Shown piece by piece: positions 1 to 7,112 of a stretch of DNA of 8,155 bases. Source of the DNA: Sphingomonadales bacterium (GTDB taxonomy: Bacteria > Pseudomonadota > Alphaproteobacteria > Sphingomonadales > Sphingomonadaceae); assembly GCA_018971065.1 (NCBI GenBank), contig JAGWVC010000139.1, forward strand, positions 1-8,155. The letters run 5' to 3'. The notes below the pieces were generated by a model. It saw only the letters and a list, made by a program, of their open reading frames with translations. It had not been told where the DNA came from and did not search any database. The position numbers and the translations under genes are program-made. The first letter of the stretch is position 1, and the number at the start of each line of letters is the position of its first letter.

Positions 1-150
1 GCGCTGCAGGGCCTCAACATCCTGGCGGAAGTCAACAACCTGTTCGACGAGCCTTACTCCGCCACGCAGACGGTCAATGGCCAGACCGCGCTGAAGGAGT
101 TTCACAAGTTCGGCCGCCAGTTCCTGGTCGGCCTTGCCTACAAGTTCTGA
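1..150 (+). CDS. TonB-dependent outer-membrane receptor, C-terminal end (partial)
   Basis: Only the last 49 codons are present; the gene enters from the left edge in frame 1 and stops at TGA 148-150. The encoded tail contains LNILAEVNNLFDEPYS and ends FHKFGRQFLVGLAYKF. Both are typical of the last two beta-strands of TonB-dependent receptors: the 'xVxNLFDxxY' turn, and a closing strand ending in an aromatic residue, the barrel-assembly signal. Such receptors bring oligosaccharides, siderophores or vitamins across the outer membrane using TonB/ExbBD energy. Substrate cannot be read from this fragment. It is followed without a gap by a GH20 hexosaminidase whose reading frame overlaps the receptor end by 17 bases, so an amino-sugar oligosaccharide is the likeliest cargo (inference). 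The family call is secure; substrate is not. Confidence 0.88.
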   Translation, partial: ALQGLNILAEVNNLFDEPYSATQTVNGQTALKEFHKFGRQFLVGLAYKF

Positions 151-2506
151 CACCAGCTCCGGGCGCGGCGCGTTCGTCGCCGCGCCGGGTCGCCTGCGCC
201 GTCGGTGGCTGGCAGCGTTCACCGCGCTGCTGGCCATCGGCGGCGCAATTGCCTCGCCGACCCACGCCCGCAGTTCGGCCAGCCCGCTTGCGCTTGACTG
301 GCGTGTCACCAGCGTCACCCTCGACGCCGGAACCCACCGCCCGCGCAGCCACGCGCGCCTCACTTTGACCAACACCGGCAAGGCGCCGCTGGCCCCCGGC
401 TGGACGCTCTGGTTCACCGAAATCGCCGACGCCGCCACCGCCGATCCCGCCTGGCCGGTGCGGCAGGCAACCGGCGGCCTCTACGCCATTACCGGCATCG
501 CCGCGCTAGCCCCCGGCGCCTCGGTCACGATTCCCGTCGATCATCCCGGCGAGATCGTTCGCGACGACAAAGGCCCCACCGCACCGTACCTCGTCCCCGC
601 CGGGGGCAAGGCCATCGCCATCGCGCGCTTCACCCGTCGCGGCCCCCGCGCCGACACCCCCGGGGTGCCGGCCGCGCGCTTCACTGATCCCGCCGCCGCC
701 TTCGTCGCCAACCTGGCGTGGCAATCCGCCCCCGCCACCGGCCTCTCGCCCATCCTGCCGGAGCCCGCGCACTGGCAAGTGGCATCCGACGCCGCGTTCG
801 CTGCCCGTCTCGCCCCGCCCACGTGCGGCCATTGCGGCCCGGAAGAACTGGCCTTCGCCCGCCGCCTCGCCGGTAAGCACGGCCTGCTGTTTCACCTCGC
901 GATCGCCCCCGGTCCCGGCTCACCCGAAGCCTACCGCCTCGACATCACGCGGGGCAGGGGCGTCCGTCTCGCCGCCACCTCACCAGCGGGCCTCTATTAC
1001 GGCCTGCAAACGCTGCGCCAGCTCCTGTTCCGCGCCCGCGCCACCGGCGGCCTTCACGCCACCACCATCGTCGACACCCCGCGTTACCCGTGGCGCGGGC
1101 TGCTGCTCGATCCGGCGCGCAATTTCCTGCCGCTGCCCCGCGTCATCGCGGTCATGGACCTGATGGCGACGTTCAAGCTCAACCGCCTCCATCTGCACTT
1201 GTCGGACGACGAAGGCTGGCGCCTCGCCATCGCCGCCATGCCCGAATTGACGGGCATCGCTGGCCATCGCGGTCACGGCGCCCCGCTGCCGCCCGCACAC
1301 GGCTCCGGCCCCGGTGCCAGCGATCCGCACGGCAGCGGCTTCTATACCGAAGCGCAGTACATTGCCCTGCTGCGCGCCGCGCAGGCCCGCCATATCGAGG
1401 TCTTGCCCGAGTTCGATCTCCCCGGCCACGCCCGCGCGGCGATCATCGCGATGCGTGCCTCCGGCCACCGCCTCGACGATCCCGCCGACAGTTCCAGCTA
1501 CCGTTCCCCGCAAGGCTATACCGACAACGCCGTCAACCCGGCGATGCCCGGCGCGCAAGCCTTCGTCGCCACCCTCGCCTCGGAACTGTGCCGCATCCAC
1601 GCCGCCGCCGGCGTCCCGCTCCACACCTTCCACCTCGGCGGCGACGAAGTTCCCGCCGGCGTCTGGACCCGCTCTCCCGCCGCCGCCGGTGCCGCCAAGG
1701 CCGCGCTGTGGACCCGCTTCTTCGATCGCGCCTTCACCACCCTCGGCGCGCAGAACCTCACGCCGATGGGCTGGGAGGAAATGGTCCTCACCCCCGGCAC
1801 CGCCGCCATCAACCCGGCGCTGGCCGGTCGTGGCGCCATTGCACAGGTCTGGAACGATTTCCCCGGCAGCGAAGGCCTCGCCGCCCGCCTCGCCAACGCC
1901 GGCTTCGGCGTGGTGATGTCGCCCACCCACGCGGTCTATCTCGATCTCGCGCAGGCGCCCGATCCCACCGAGCCGGGGCACGACTGGGCCGGCCTCGTCC
2001 CGCTCCAGACCACATGGGCGTTCGATCCCGAAGCCGAAGCCACGCGCGGCGAACCGCTCACCCCCACCGGCCGCGCCAACCTGCTCGGCCTCGAAGCCAC
2101 CCTGTTCAGCGAAACCGTCCGCGCGCCCTGGCGCATCGATCACATGCTGATGCCGCGCCTGCTCGCCGTGGCCGAACGCGGCTGGAGCGCCCCGCCCGAT
2201 CCCGCCACCGGCTGGCCCCGCTTCAGCCGCCGCCTCGGCGAAACCACGCTGCCTTTCGTCGAACACGCGTTCCCCACGCTGCGCTATCGCCTGTCCGCCC
2301 CCGGCGTCCTCGCCGCCAACGGCGCGATACAGGCCAACTACCCTTGGCCCGGCGTCACCTTGCGCTACACCACCAACGGCACCGCGCCCACGCCGCACAG
2401 CCCCGCAATCACCGCTCCCCTCCCGCCCGGCCCGCGCTATACCATCGCCGCCTTCACCCCCGCCGGACGCACCAGCCCGGCCACCACAGTCGAGACCGGC
2501 CGATGA
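134..2506 (+). CDS. Beta-N-acetylhexosaminidase, GH20 chitobiase type, exported
   Basis: Hydrolyses terminal beta-linked GlcNAc/GalNAc from oligosaccharides, probably in the periplasm. The 790 residues show the complete chitobiase layout. An export signal ends around residues 40-46 (arginine cluster RLRRRW, then LAAFTALLAIGGAIA). A CHB_HEX carbohydrate-binding-like domain covers about 50-200, a GH20b domain about 205-315, the catalytic TIM barrel about 318-682, and a small CHB_HEX_C domain about 715-788. In the barrel the substrate arginine is R321 (YPWRGLLLD), RLHLHLSDDEGWR is at 351-363, PEFDLPGH at 425-432, and the catalytic Asp-Glu pair is D504-E505 (HLGGDEV). Pocket tryptophans are W547 and W573. 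GH20 uses substrate-assisted catalysis, so the N-acetyl group is needed. TTG 134 is the only ATG/GTG/TTG between the upstream in-frame stop (92-94) and the signal sequence. No strong ribosome site is visible, which fits coupling to the receptor. A CTG at 194 would give a shorter, tidier signal peptide. A CGHC motif (231-234) in GH20b is unusual. Confidence 0.95.
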   Translation: MPTSSDTSSGRGAFVAAPGRLRRRWLAAFTALLAIGGAIASPTHARSSASPLALDWRVTSVTLDAGTHRPRSHARLTLTNTGKAPLAPGWTLWFTEIADAATADPAWPVRQATGGLYAITGIAALAPGASVTIPVDHPGEIVRDDKGPTAPYLVPAGGKAIAIARFTRRGPRADTPGVPAARFTDPAAAFVANLAWQSAPATGLSPILPEPAHWQVASDAAFAARLAPPTCGHCGPEELAFARRLAGKHGLLFHLAIAPGPGSPEAYRLDITRGRGVRLAATSPAGLYYGLQTLRQLLFRARATGGLHATTIVDTPRYPWRGLLLDPARNFLPLPRVIAVMDLMATFKLNRLHLHLSDDEGWRLAIAAMPELTGIAGHRGHGAPLPPAHGSGPGASDPHGSGFYTEAQYIALLRAAQARHIEVLPEFDLPGHARAAIIAMRASGHRLDDPADSSSYRSPQGYTDNAVNPAMPGAQAFVATLASELCRIHAAAGVPLHTFHLGGDEVPAGVWTRSPAAAGAAKAALWTRFFDRAFTTLGAQNLTPMGWEEMVLTPGTAAINPALAGRGAIAQVWNDFPGSEGLAARLANAGFGVVMSPTHAVYLDLAQAPDPTEPGHDWAGLVPLQTTWAFDPEAEATRGEPLTPTGRANLLGLEATLFSETVRAPWRIDHMLMPRLLAVAERGWSAPPDPATGWPRFSRRLGETTLPFVEHAFPTLRYRLSAPGVLAANGAIQANYPWPGVTLRYTTNGTAPTPHSPAITAPLPPGPRYTIAAFTPAGRTSPATTVETGR

Positions 2507-3177
2507 AACCTGCCCCGCTTGCCCTGCTCGCCGCTCTGCTGCTGCCCGCTCCCGCCCACGCCCAAGCCCCGCAGGATTGGCCCAACCTCGCCGCCTATCG
2601 CGAATCCAGCGCCGCGCTCGCCGCCCAGCCCGATTCCAAACGCGTCGTATTCATGGGCGATTCGATCACCGAATTCTGGGACAAGCCCAAGCAGGGCTTC
2701 TTCGCCGATCCCCACCGCGTCAATCGCGGCATCAGCGGCCAGACCACGCCGCAGATGCTGTTGCGCTTCCGGCAGGATGTGCTGGCACTGCACCCCCGCA
2801 CCGTGGTCATCCTCGCCGGCACCAACGACGTCGCCGGCAACACCGGCCCCGCCAGCGATGCCCAGATCGAAGGCAACATCACCTCGATGGTCGAATTGGC
2901 CCGCGCCAACCACATCAGGGTCATCCTCGCCACGCTGGTCCCCGCCGCGAAATACTGGTGGGCGCCCGATCTCAAACCCGCTCCGCGCATCGCCGCGCTC
3001 AACGCCTGGTTGCGCGCCTATGCCACGCAAAACCACCTGCCGCTGGCCGATTACTACCCGGTGATGGCCACCCCCGAAGGCGCGCTCAAGCCCGAACTGG
3101 GCGATGACGGTGTCCACCCCAACGCCGCCGGCTACACCGTCATGCAGGCGGTCATCGCGCCGCTGCTGGGCCAATGA
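2503..3177 (+). CDS. Secreted SGNH/GDSL-family hydrolase (acyl or acetyl esterase)
   Basis: A 224-residue serine hydrolase of the SGNH superfamily, near the normal single-domain length. It has a clear Sec signal peptide (MKPAPLALLAALLLPAPAHA, cleavage about AHA|QAP), so it acts in the periplasm or outside. The conserved blocks are all visible: block I FMGDSIT with nucleophile S54, block II glycine in NRGISGQ (about 76), block III GTND with oxyanion-hole N108, and block V DGVHP with D202 and H205 completing the triad. The sequence around block I resembles the platelet-activating-factor acetylhydrolase-like and carbohydrate acetylesterase members. Its ATG overlaps the GH20 stop in ATGA, and its own stop overlaps the next start in the same way. 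Given its neighbours, a sugar O-acetyl esterase or amino-sugar deacetylase is plausible, but family membership alone does not fix the substrate. Confidence 0.92.
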   Translation: MKPAPLALLAALLLPAPAHAQAPQDWPNLAAYRESSAALAAQPDSKRVVFMGDSITEFWDKPKQGFFADPHRVNRGISGQTTPQMLLRFRQDVLALHPRTVVILAGTNDVAGNTGPASDAQIEGNITSMVELARANHIRVILATLVPAAKYWWAPDLKPAPRIAALNAWLRAYATQNHLPLADYYPVMATPEGALKPELGDDGVHPNAAGYTVMQAVIAPLLGQ

Positions 3178-4265
3178 CCACGCCGGCGCGCAGCCTGGCG
3201 GTCGATGCGATGCGCGGGCTGACGATTGTCGGCATGATCCTCGTCAACATGGCGATCGATCCCGCGCGGTCCTACGCCACCCTGTTGCACTCGGTGTGGA
3301 ACGGCTTCACGCTGGCCGACGCGATCTATCCCGCCTTCCTGTTCGTGATGGGCACCGCGCTAGCCCTCACCGTCGATCGTGCTGATCGCCCGCCGTCGGG
3401 CCGGGGCAGGGTGCTGCGCCGCGTCGCCCTGCTCATCGGTTTCGGGCTGGTCGTCTCCAACGCCCCGTTCGGTCGCCTCGACGATGCCGGCAACTGGCAC
3501 TGGCAGGCGCTGGAAAACCTGCGCTTCCCCGGCGTGCTGCAACGCATCGCGCTGGCCTACCTGCTCGGCCTCGGGGTCGTCCGCGCCGGCGGCTGGCGCG
3601 CGGCGCTGGGCTTTACCGTTGCCGTCCTGCCGCTGTGGTGGTGGCTGGCGCTGGCCTGCGGCGATCTCACCCTGCCGGGCAGTGCCGCGCTGAAAACCGA
3701 CCTCGCCGCCTTCGGCCCCAACCACCTTTATCAGGGGGAAGGGCGTCCGTTCGATCCCGAAGGCCTGTTCGGCACCATCCCCGCCACTGCCAACCTGTTG
3801 GCCGGCTATCTTGCCTGCTGCCTGCTCCCGCGCGTCCCGCTGCCCGCGCTGATCGGCGGTGGCCTGGCGCTGGTCGCGCTTGCCCTGCTGTGGTCGCAGG
3901 GCCTGCCGCTCAACAAGAAGCTGTGGTCCTCGTCCTACGCGCTGCTCAACCTTGGCCTCGATACCGCGCTGCTGGCCACGCTGGCATGGCTGATCGACCG
4001 GCGCGGCTGGCGGTACGGCACCGGCTTCCTTGCCGTGTTCGGCAGGAACCCGCTGGCGCTTTACGTCCTTGCCGAAATCCTGATGGCGCTGGCGTGGACC
4101 TTCCGCGCCGCCGGCCAGCCGATCTTCCTGTGGCTCTACGATCACGCCTTCGCCGGCGCATCGACAGGCCGGATCGGGTCGCTGGCGTTCGGGCTGGCGA
4201 TGGTGCTGCTGTGCTGGCTCATCGGCCGCGAACTCGATCGGCGCGGCTGGTATCTGCGGGCATGA
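3174..4265 (+). CDS. nagX: NagX-like transmembrane amino-sugar acetyltransferase (HGSNAT family, DUF5009/COG4299)
   Basis: A 363-residue multi-pass inner-membrane protein related to human heparan-alpha-glucosaminide N-acetyltransferase and to bacterial NagX. The family passes an acetyl group from cytoplasmic acetyl-CoA across the membrane to a glucosamine on the far side. Diagnostic segments are RSLAVDAMRGLTIVGMILVN (6-25), LLHSVWNGFTLADAIYPAFL (37-56), RFPGVLQRIALAY (117-129), FDPEGLFGTIPA (193-204), NKKLWSSSYALL (247-258) and FGRNPLALYVLAE (289-301). H39 in the LLHSVWNG segment aligns by eye with the acetyl-accepting histidine of human HGSNAT (H269, from memory). About nine to eleven hydrophobic helices are expected from the pattern. 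ATG 3174 sits in an ATGA overlap with the SGNH stop. Company with a GH20 hexosaminidase is the usual setting for NagX in GlcNAc/chitin loci. The symbol is given by family resemblance; activity in this organism is inferred. Confidence 0.85.
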   Translation: MTTPARSLAVDAMRGLTIVGMILVNMAIDPARSYATLLHSVWNGFTLADAIYPAFLFVMGTALALTVDRADRPPSGRGRVLRRVALLIGFGLVVSNAPFGRLDDAGNWHWQALENLRFPGVLQRIALAYLLGLGVVRAGGWRAALGFTVAVLPLWWWLALACGDLTLPGSAALKTDLAAFGPNHLYQGEGRPFDPEGLFGTIPATANLLAGYLACCLLPRVPLPALIGGGLALVALALLWSQGLPLNKKLWSSSYALLNLGLDTALLATLAWLIDRRGWRYGTGFLAVFGRNPLALYVLAEILMALAWTFRAAGQPIFLWLYDHAFAGASTGRIGSLAFGLAMVLLCWLIGRELDRRGWYLRA

Positions 4266-5524
4266 AGCGCCTGCTGCTTGCCGCCGCCGCGCTGCTGCTC
4301 CCCACCGCCGCGCCGGCACGCCCGCTGCTGCTGATCTCGCTCGATGGCCTGCGCGCTGCCGATTCGCACGATGCCGCGCAGATGACCGAACTCGCCGCCC
4401 TCGCCGCCGTCGGCCAGTCGGCGCAGGCGGTGCGCGGCACCTGGCCCACGCTGACCTACCCCGCGCACACCACCCTGATCACCGGCCGTTCCCCCGCCGA
4501 ACACGGCATCGGCGGCAACGAGGCGTTCGACCCCACCGACAGCAACGACGCCGGCTGGATGTGGTACGCCGAGGATATTCGCGGCGACACGCTCTGGGCC
4601 GCCGCCCGCCGGGCCGGGCTAACCACCGCCGCCATCAACTGGCCGGTCACCGTCGGCGCGCCGATCGATTTCAACATCCCGCAAGTCTGGCGAAGCTGGA
4701 CCGCGCCCGATCCCCAACTCACCCGCGCGTTGGCCACCCCGGGGCTTGAACAGCGCCTCGCCACCATCACCGGCGCCGCCTATCCCGCCGGCGCCGGCGG
4801 CACCTGCGATGCCGATTCCATCCGGGCGCGCTACGCCGCCGCCCTGCTCGCCGCCGAACACCCGGCGCTCACCGCCGTCCACCTGGAATGCATCGATCAT
4901 GCCCAGCACGATTACGGCCCGGATTCGCCACAGGCCGCCGCCGCCCGCATTCGGATCGATGCGGTTCTGGGCACGCTGATCCGTGTCGCCCGCGCCACCC
5001 GGCCGGATATCGCCATCGCCGTCGTTTCTGATCACGGCTTCGCCCCGGTCCACACCGCCGTCAATCTGGAAGCCGCCTTCCGCGATGCCGGTCTCGGCGC
5101 CGGCACGCCCGGCTGGCAGGCCGCCGCGTGGCCGATGGTGGGCACCGCCGCGGTCATCCTGCGCGATCCTGCCGACGCGGCGGTCCGCGCCCGCGTCGCC
5201 GCGCTGCTGGACCGGCTTGCCGCCGATCCGCGCCTCGGCATTGCGCGCGTGCTGTCCGGCGCCGATGCCGCCGCCACCGCCGGCACACCCCGCGCCGCGT
5301 TCTGGATCGCGTTCAAGCCCGGCTACACCTCGGGCGGCCATCGCCACGGCCCGCTGGTCCAGCGCGCCGAGGTCAAGGGTTCGCACGGCGATCCGCCCGA
5401 CGATCCCGCGATGCTGGCGGCGTTCGTTCTCGGCGAGCAATCACCGGCCATCTCGCCCGGTGTGATCGACATGCGCGCCATCGCGCCCATGCTGGCCGGC
5501 ATCCTGGGCGTGCAACTCCGCTAG
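4262..5524 (+). CDS. Exported nucleotide pyrophosphatase/phosphodiesterase-type enzyme (alkaline phosphatase superfamily)
   Basis: A 420-residue enzyme of the type I phosphodiesterase / nucleotide pyrophosphatase (NPP, PF01663) family with a short Sec signal peptide (MKRLLLAAAALLLPTAAPA). All expected catalytic positions are visible. Metal ligand D28 is in LISLDGLRA, threonine nucleophile T65 in WPTLTYPAHTT, D212 and H216 in CIDHAQHDYGP, D257-H258 in VVSDHGF, and H375 in VKGSHGD. The motif TLITGRSPAEHGIGGN (71-86) is the usual substrate-side stretch. It should therefore be an active two-zinc phosphodiesterase or pyrophosphatase acting on nucleotides, nucleotide sugars or phospho-headgroups. 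The start ATG 4262 overlaps the NagX stop (ATGA), making it the last gene of the coupled run. Its TAG stop overlaps the stop of the convergent glycosyltransferase. Its presence in an amino-sugar operon suggests a phosphodiester-linked sugar as substrate, which is inference. Confidence 0.9.
   Translation: MKRLLLAAAALLLPTAAPARPLLLISLDGLRAADSHDAAQMTELAALAAVGQSAQAVRGTWPTLTYPAHTTLITGRSPAEHGIGGNEAFDPTDSNDAGWMWYAEDIRGDTLWAAARRAGLTTAAINWPVTVGAPIDFNIPQVWRSWTAPDPQLTRALATPGLEQRLATITGAAYPAGAGGTCDADSIRARYAAALLAAEHPALTAVHLECIDHAQHDYGPDSPQAAAARIRIDAVLGTLIRVARATRPDIAIAVVSDHGFAPVHTAVNLEAAFRDAGLGAGTPGWQAAAWPMVGTAAVILRDPADAAVRARVAALLDRLAADPRLGIARVLSGADAAATAGTPRAAFWIAFKPGYTSGGHRHGPLVQRAEVKGSHGDPPDDPAMLAAFVLGEQSPAISPGVIDMRAIAPMLAGILGVQLR
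5521..5524. other. Shared CTAG: overlapping stop codons of two convergent genes
   Basis: Positions 5521-5524 read CTAG. On the + strand TAG (5522-5524) ends the phosphodiesterase; on the - strand TAG (complement of 5521-5523) ends the glycosyltransferase. The two genes therefore meet tail to tail with a 4-base overlap and no intergenic space. No GC hairpin with a T-run is visible close by on either strand, so transcripts from the two sides may run into each other or end by Rho. Confidence 0.9.
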
Positions 5525-7014
5525 TTCACGGCATAGACCGCATAACCAGTGTCGCCCACCGTCACCGTTCCCACATGCCGATAGCCCAGCCGCAGCGCCG
5601 CCATCAGCGTGGCCCGTGTATCCGCCCGCGTATCGGGATCGGGATCGGTGCTGATCACCACCACGGCGGGCCGGCTCGCCAGCACCCGCCGCAATTCCGC
5701 CAACTGGTCGATTCCCAGCGCGCGGTGATAGCATTCCAGTGCCAGATGCTGCGGAAACACATAGCGCGAAGGCAGGCATCCGGGCGTGACCATGTAGAGA
5801 ATCGAAAGCTGCTCGTTCACGTAAAGGCAGTTCCGGCCGGGGGCCGGCCCCAGGTTCGCCCTCACCAGCGCCGATAGCTGGCCCAGTTCGCGGGCATTGC
5901 CGTTGATGCCCACATCCACGGCGGCGCGCGCGGTTCCGCCCAGCAGGCCCAGGCCCGCCACCAGCGCCACCAATGGCCGCCACCGCACCACACTGCCGAA
6001 CGCCACCCCGGCCAGCAAGCACAGCGGCATCAGCAGCGGCAGCACGTAATGGTCGTTCCACACGCCATAGGCCAGGAACCCCACATAGCTCCCCGCGGCC
6101 CAGCCCAGCAGCCAGTTCACCCCCGGCGCCAGCCCCGCGCGTCGCCGCCAGACGATGCCCACGCACAGCAGCAGCGGCGATACCCCGAAGGTCAGCGCCG
6201 CCAACCGCCCCAGTGGTGCCAGCAACGGATTGTCGTCGCCGAACACCGACATGAAGTTGGACTGGATGAATTCGGCAATATGGCCGTTGGCGCCATACCA
6301 CGCCAACGCCGCAGCGGTCGGCAGCAGGGCGCAGGCGATCCACCCCAGCCCCTTGGCCGCCAGCAGCCCCAGTCCATTGCGGCGCCGCCAGCCCAGCCAC
6401 AGCAGCGTCAGCCCGAAGAACACGCCTTCGAATACCGCCGTGTACTTGATCTGCATCGCCACGCCGGCCAGCACCATGATCGCGCAGCCGGGCAGAGACA
6501 GCCGCGCGGTGTCGGGCCGGATGACCAGCGCCATCGTCCATGCCGCCGCCAGCGCCATCGGCAGGTTGTAGAACACCGGCGATTGCCCGCCGATGCCGCC
6601 GAACACCAGCAGCCACGCGGGATAGGCGGCGGCACCCGCCAGCGCCGGCCAGAACGACGTGACCCGGCGCGCCATCGTGAACAGCACTTGCGCGGTCAGC
6701 ACCACCGATGCCGCCGCCATCACCTGATAACCGATCACGGCATTGGCAAACACCCGGCAGGCCAGCGCATAGATCAGGAACAGCCCGATCGGCTTGCGAT
6801 CCCAGATGTCGACATAAGGCAGGCTGCCGTGCAGCATCCGGTTGCCCACCATCAGGTAGAACTGCTCGTCGATGTTCACCACCGGATCGCCGAAGATCCA
6901 CCCGCGCGTGGCCAGCGTGAACAGCGCCAGCAGCAGCAGCGCGCGGACGGATTCCGGCAGGTTGCGCCATAGGCCCGGCGCCGGGCGGATGGCATCCAAG
7001 GCAATCGTGCTCAA
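5521..7014 (-). CDS. GT-C fold membrane glycosyltransferase (GT39/ArnT/PMT-like)
   Basis: A 497-residue integral membrane protein with about ten hydrophobic helices in residues 24-365 and a soluble, mostly periplasmic-looking C-terminal part (about 366-497). After the first helix the segment VVNIDEQFYLMVGNRMLHG (45-63) carries the acidic D49-E50 pair characteristic of the first external loop of GT-C enzymes. It is followed by LPYVDIWDRKPIGLFLIY (65-82), the conserved 'Y.D.xD.KPPl' region of PMT_2/ArnT-type transferases. These enzymes move a sugar from a polyprenyl-phosphate donor to lipid, glycan or protein at the periplasmic face; donor and acceptor are not readable here. The frame runs from TTG 7014. 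A second TTG lies five codons later, and there is no ATG until residue 55. Upstream GACGGGA on the minus strand, about ten bases before TTG, is a passable ribosome site. It has its own transcription unit, converging on the sugar operon. The family is clear, the exact start less so. Confidence 0.85.
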   Translation of the reverse strand: MSTIALDAIRPAPGLWRNLPESVRALLLLALFTLATRGWIFGDPVVNIDEQFYLMVGNRMLHGSLPYVDIWDRKPIGLFLIYALACRVFANAVIGYQVMAAASVVLTAQVLFTMARRVTSFWPALAGAAAYPAWLLVFGGIGGQSPVFYNLPMALAAAWTMALVIRPDTARLSLPGCAIMVLAGVAMQIKYTAVFEGVFFGLTLLWLGWRRRNGLGLLAAKGLGWIACALLPTAAALAWYGANGHIAEFIQSNFMSVFGDDNPLLAPLGRLAALTFGVSPLLLCVGIVWRRRAGLAPGVNWLLGWAAGSYVGFLAYGVWNDHYVLPLLMPLCLLAGVAFGSVVRWRPLVALVAGLGLLGGTARAAVDVGINGNARELGQLSALVRANLGPAPGRNCLYVNEQLSILYMVTPGCLPSRYVFPQHLALECYHRALGIDQLAELRRVLASRPAVVVISTDPDPDTRADTRATLMAALRLGYRHVGTVTVGDTGYAVYAVN

Positions 7015-7035
7015 GCGCAGAATTTCCCGTCGAAT

Positions 7036-7051
7036 CCGTTCGCTGGAACGG
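7036..7051. repeat. Inverted repeat / stem-loop CCGTTC-GCTG-GAACGG
   Basis: Perfect 6-bp arms (7036-7041 and 7046-7051) around a 4-base loop. It lies 22 bases upstream of the TTG of the minus-strand glycosyltransferase, so it would fall in that gene's 5' leader. It contains GTTC...GAAC like the two dyads further right, but with a 4-base rather than 7-base interval, so I do not count it as a third copy of that operator. Confidence 0.5.
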
Positions 7052-7070
7052 GCGCGCGTGTCGCGCGCTC
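7050..7070. repeat. GC stem-loop GCGCGCG-TGT-CGCGCGC
   Basis: Seven perfect G/C pairs (7052-7058 with 7062-7068) around a TGT loop, extendable by a G-T and a G-C pair to nine (7050-7058 with 7062-7070). It sits directly beside the stem at 7036-7051. No T-run follows on either strand (AAGACCCCCC on the +, GTTCCAGCG on the -), so it is not a standard intrinsic terminator. It would be part of the minus-strand leader if transcription starts beyond 7070. Confidence 0.5.
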
Positions 7071-7084
7071 AAGACCCCCCAGCG

Positions 7085-7112
7085 CGGATAGTCGATTGGC
7101 GAGGGGCCGCAA
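7085..7112 (-). promoter_or_regulatory. Possible weak promoter for the glycosyltransferase
   Basis: On the minus strand TTGCGG (7107-7112) and TATCCG (7085-7090) are separated by 16 bases. Each matches only three of six consensus positions, so this is a tentative pick, made because the gene needs a leftward promoter in this gap. It would start transcription near 7078 and put both stem-loops in the leader. Confidence 0.2.

Noticed and set aside
980..2398. 472-residue antisense frame opposite the GH20 gene
   Set aside because: Low-complexity Gly/Ala/Glu/Arg composition with no domain pattern; it is the expected open shadow of a GC-rich gene that has a fully recognisable GH20 product on the other strand.
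1090..2502. Long + frame running into the SGNH gene from inside GH20 (and the similar upstream extension of the phosphodiesterase from 3635)
   Set aside because: The upstream parts are Arg/Pro/His-rich nonsense overlapping real genes. The real proteins start at ATG 2503 and ATG 4262 with clear signal peptides at ATGA overlaps.
7050..7080. Intrinsic terminator at the GC stem-loop
   Set aside because: A strong stem but no T-run on either strand, and no gene ends nearby to need it.
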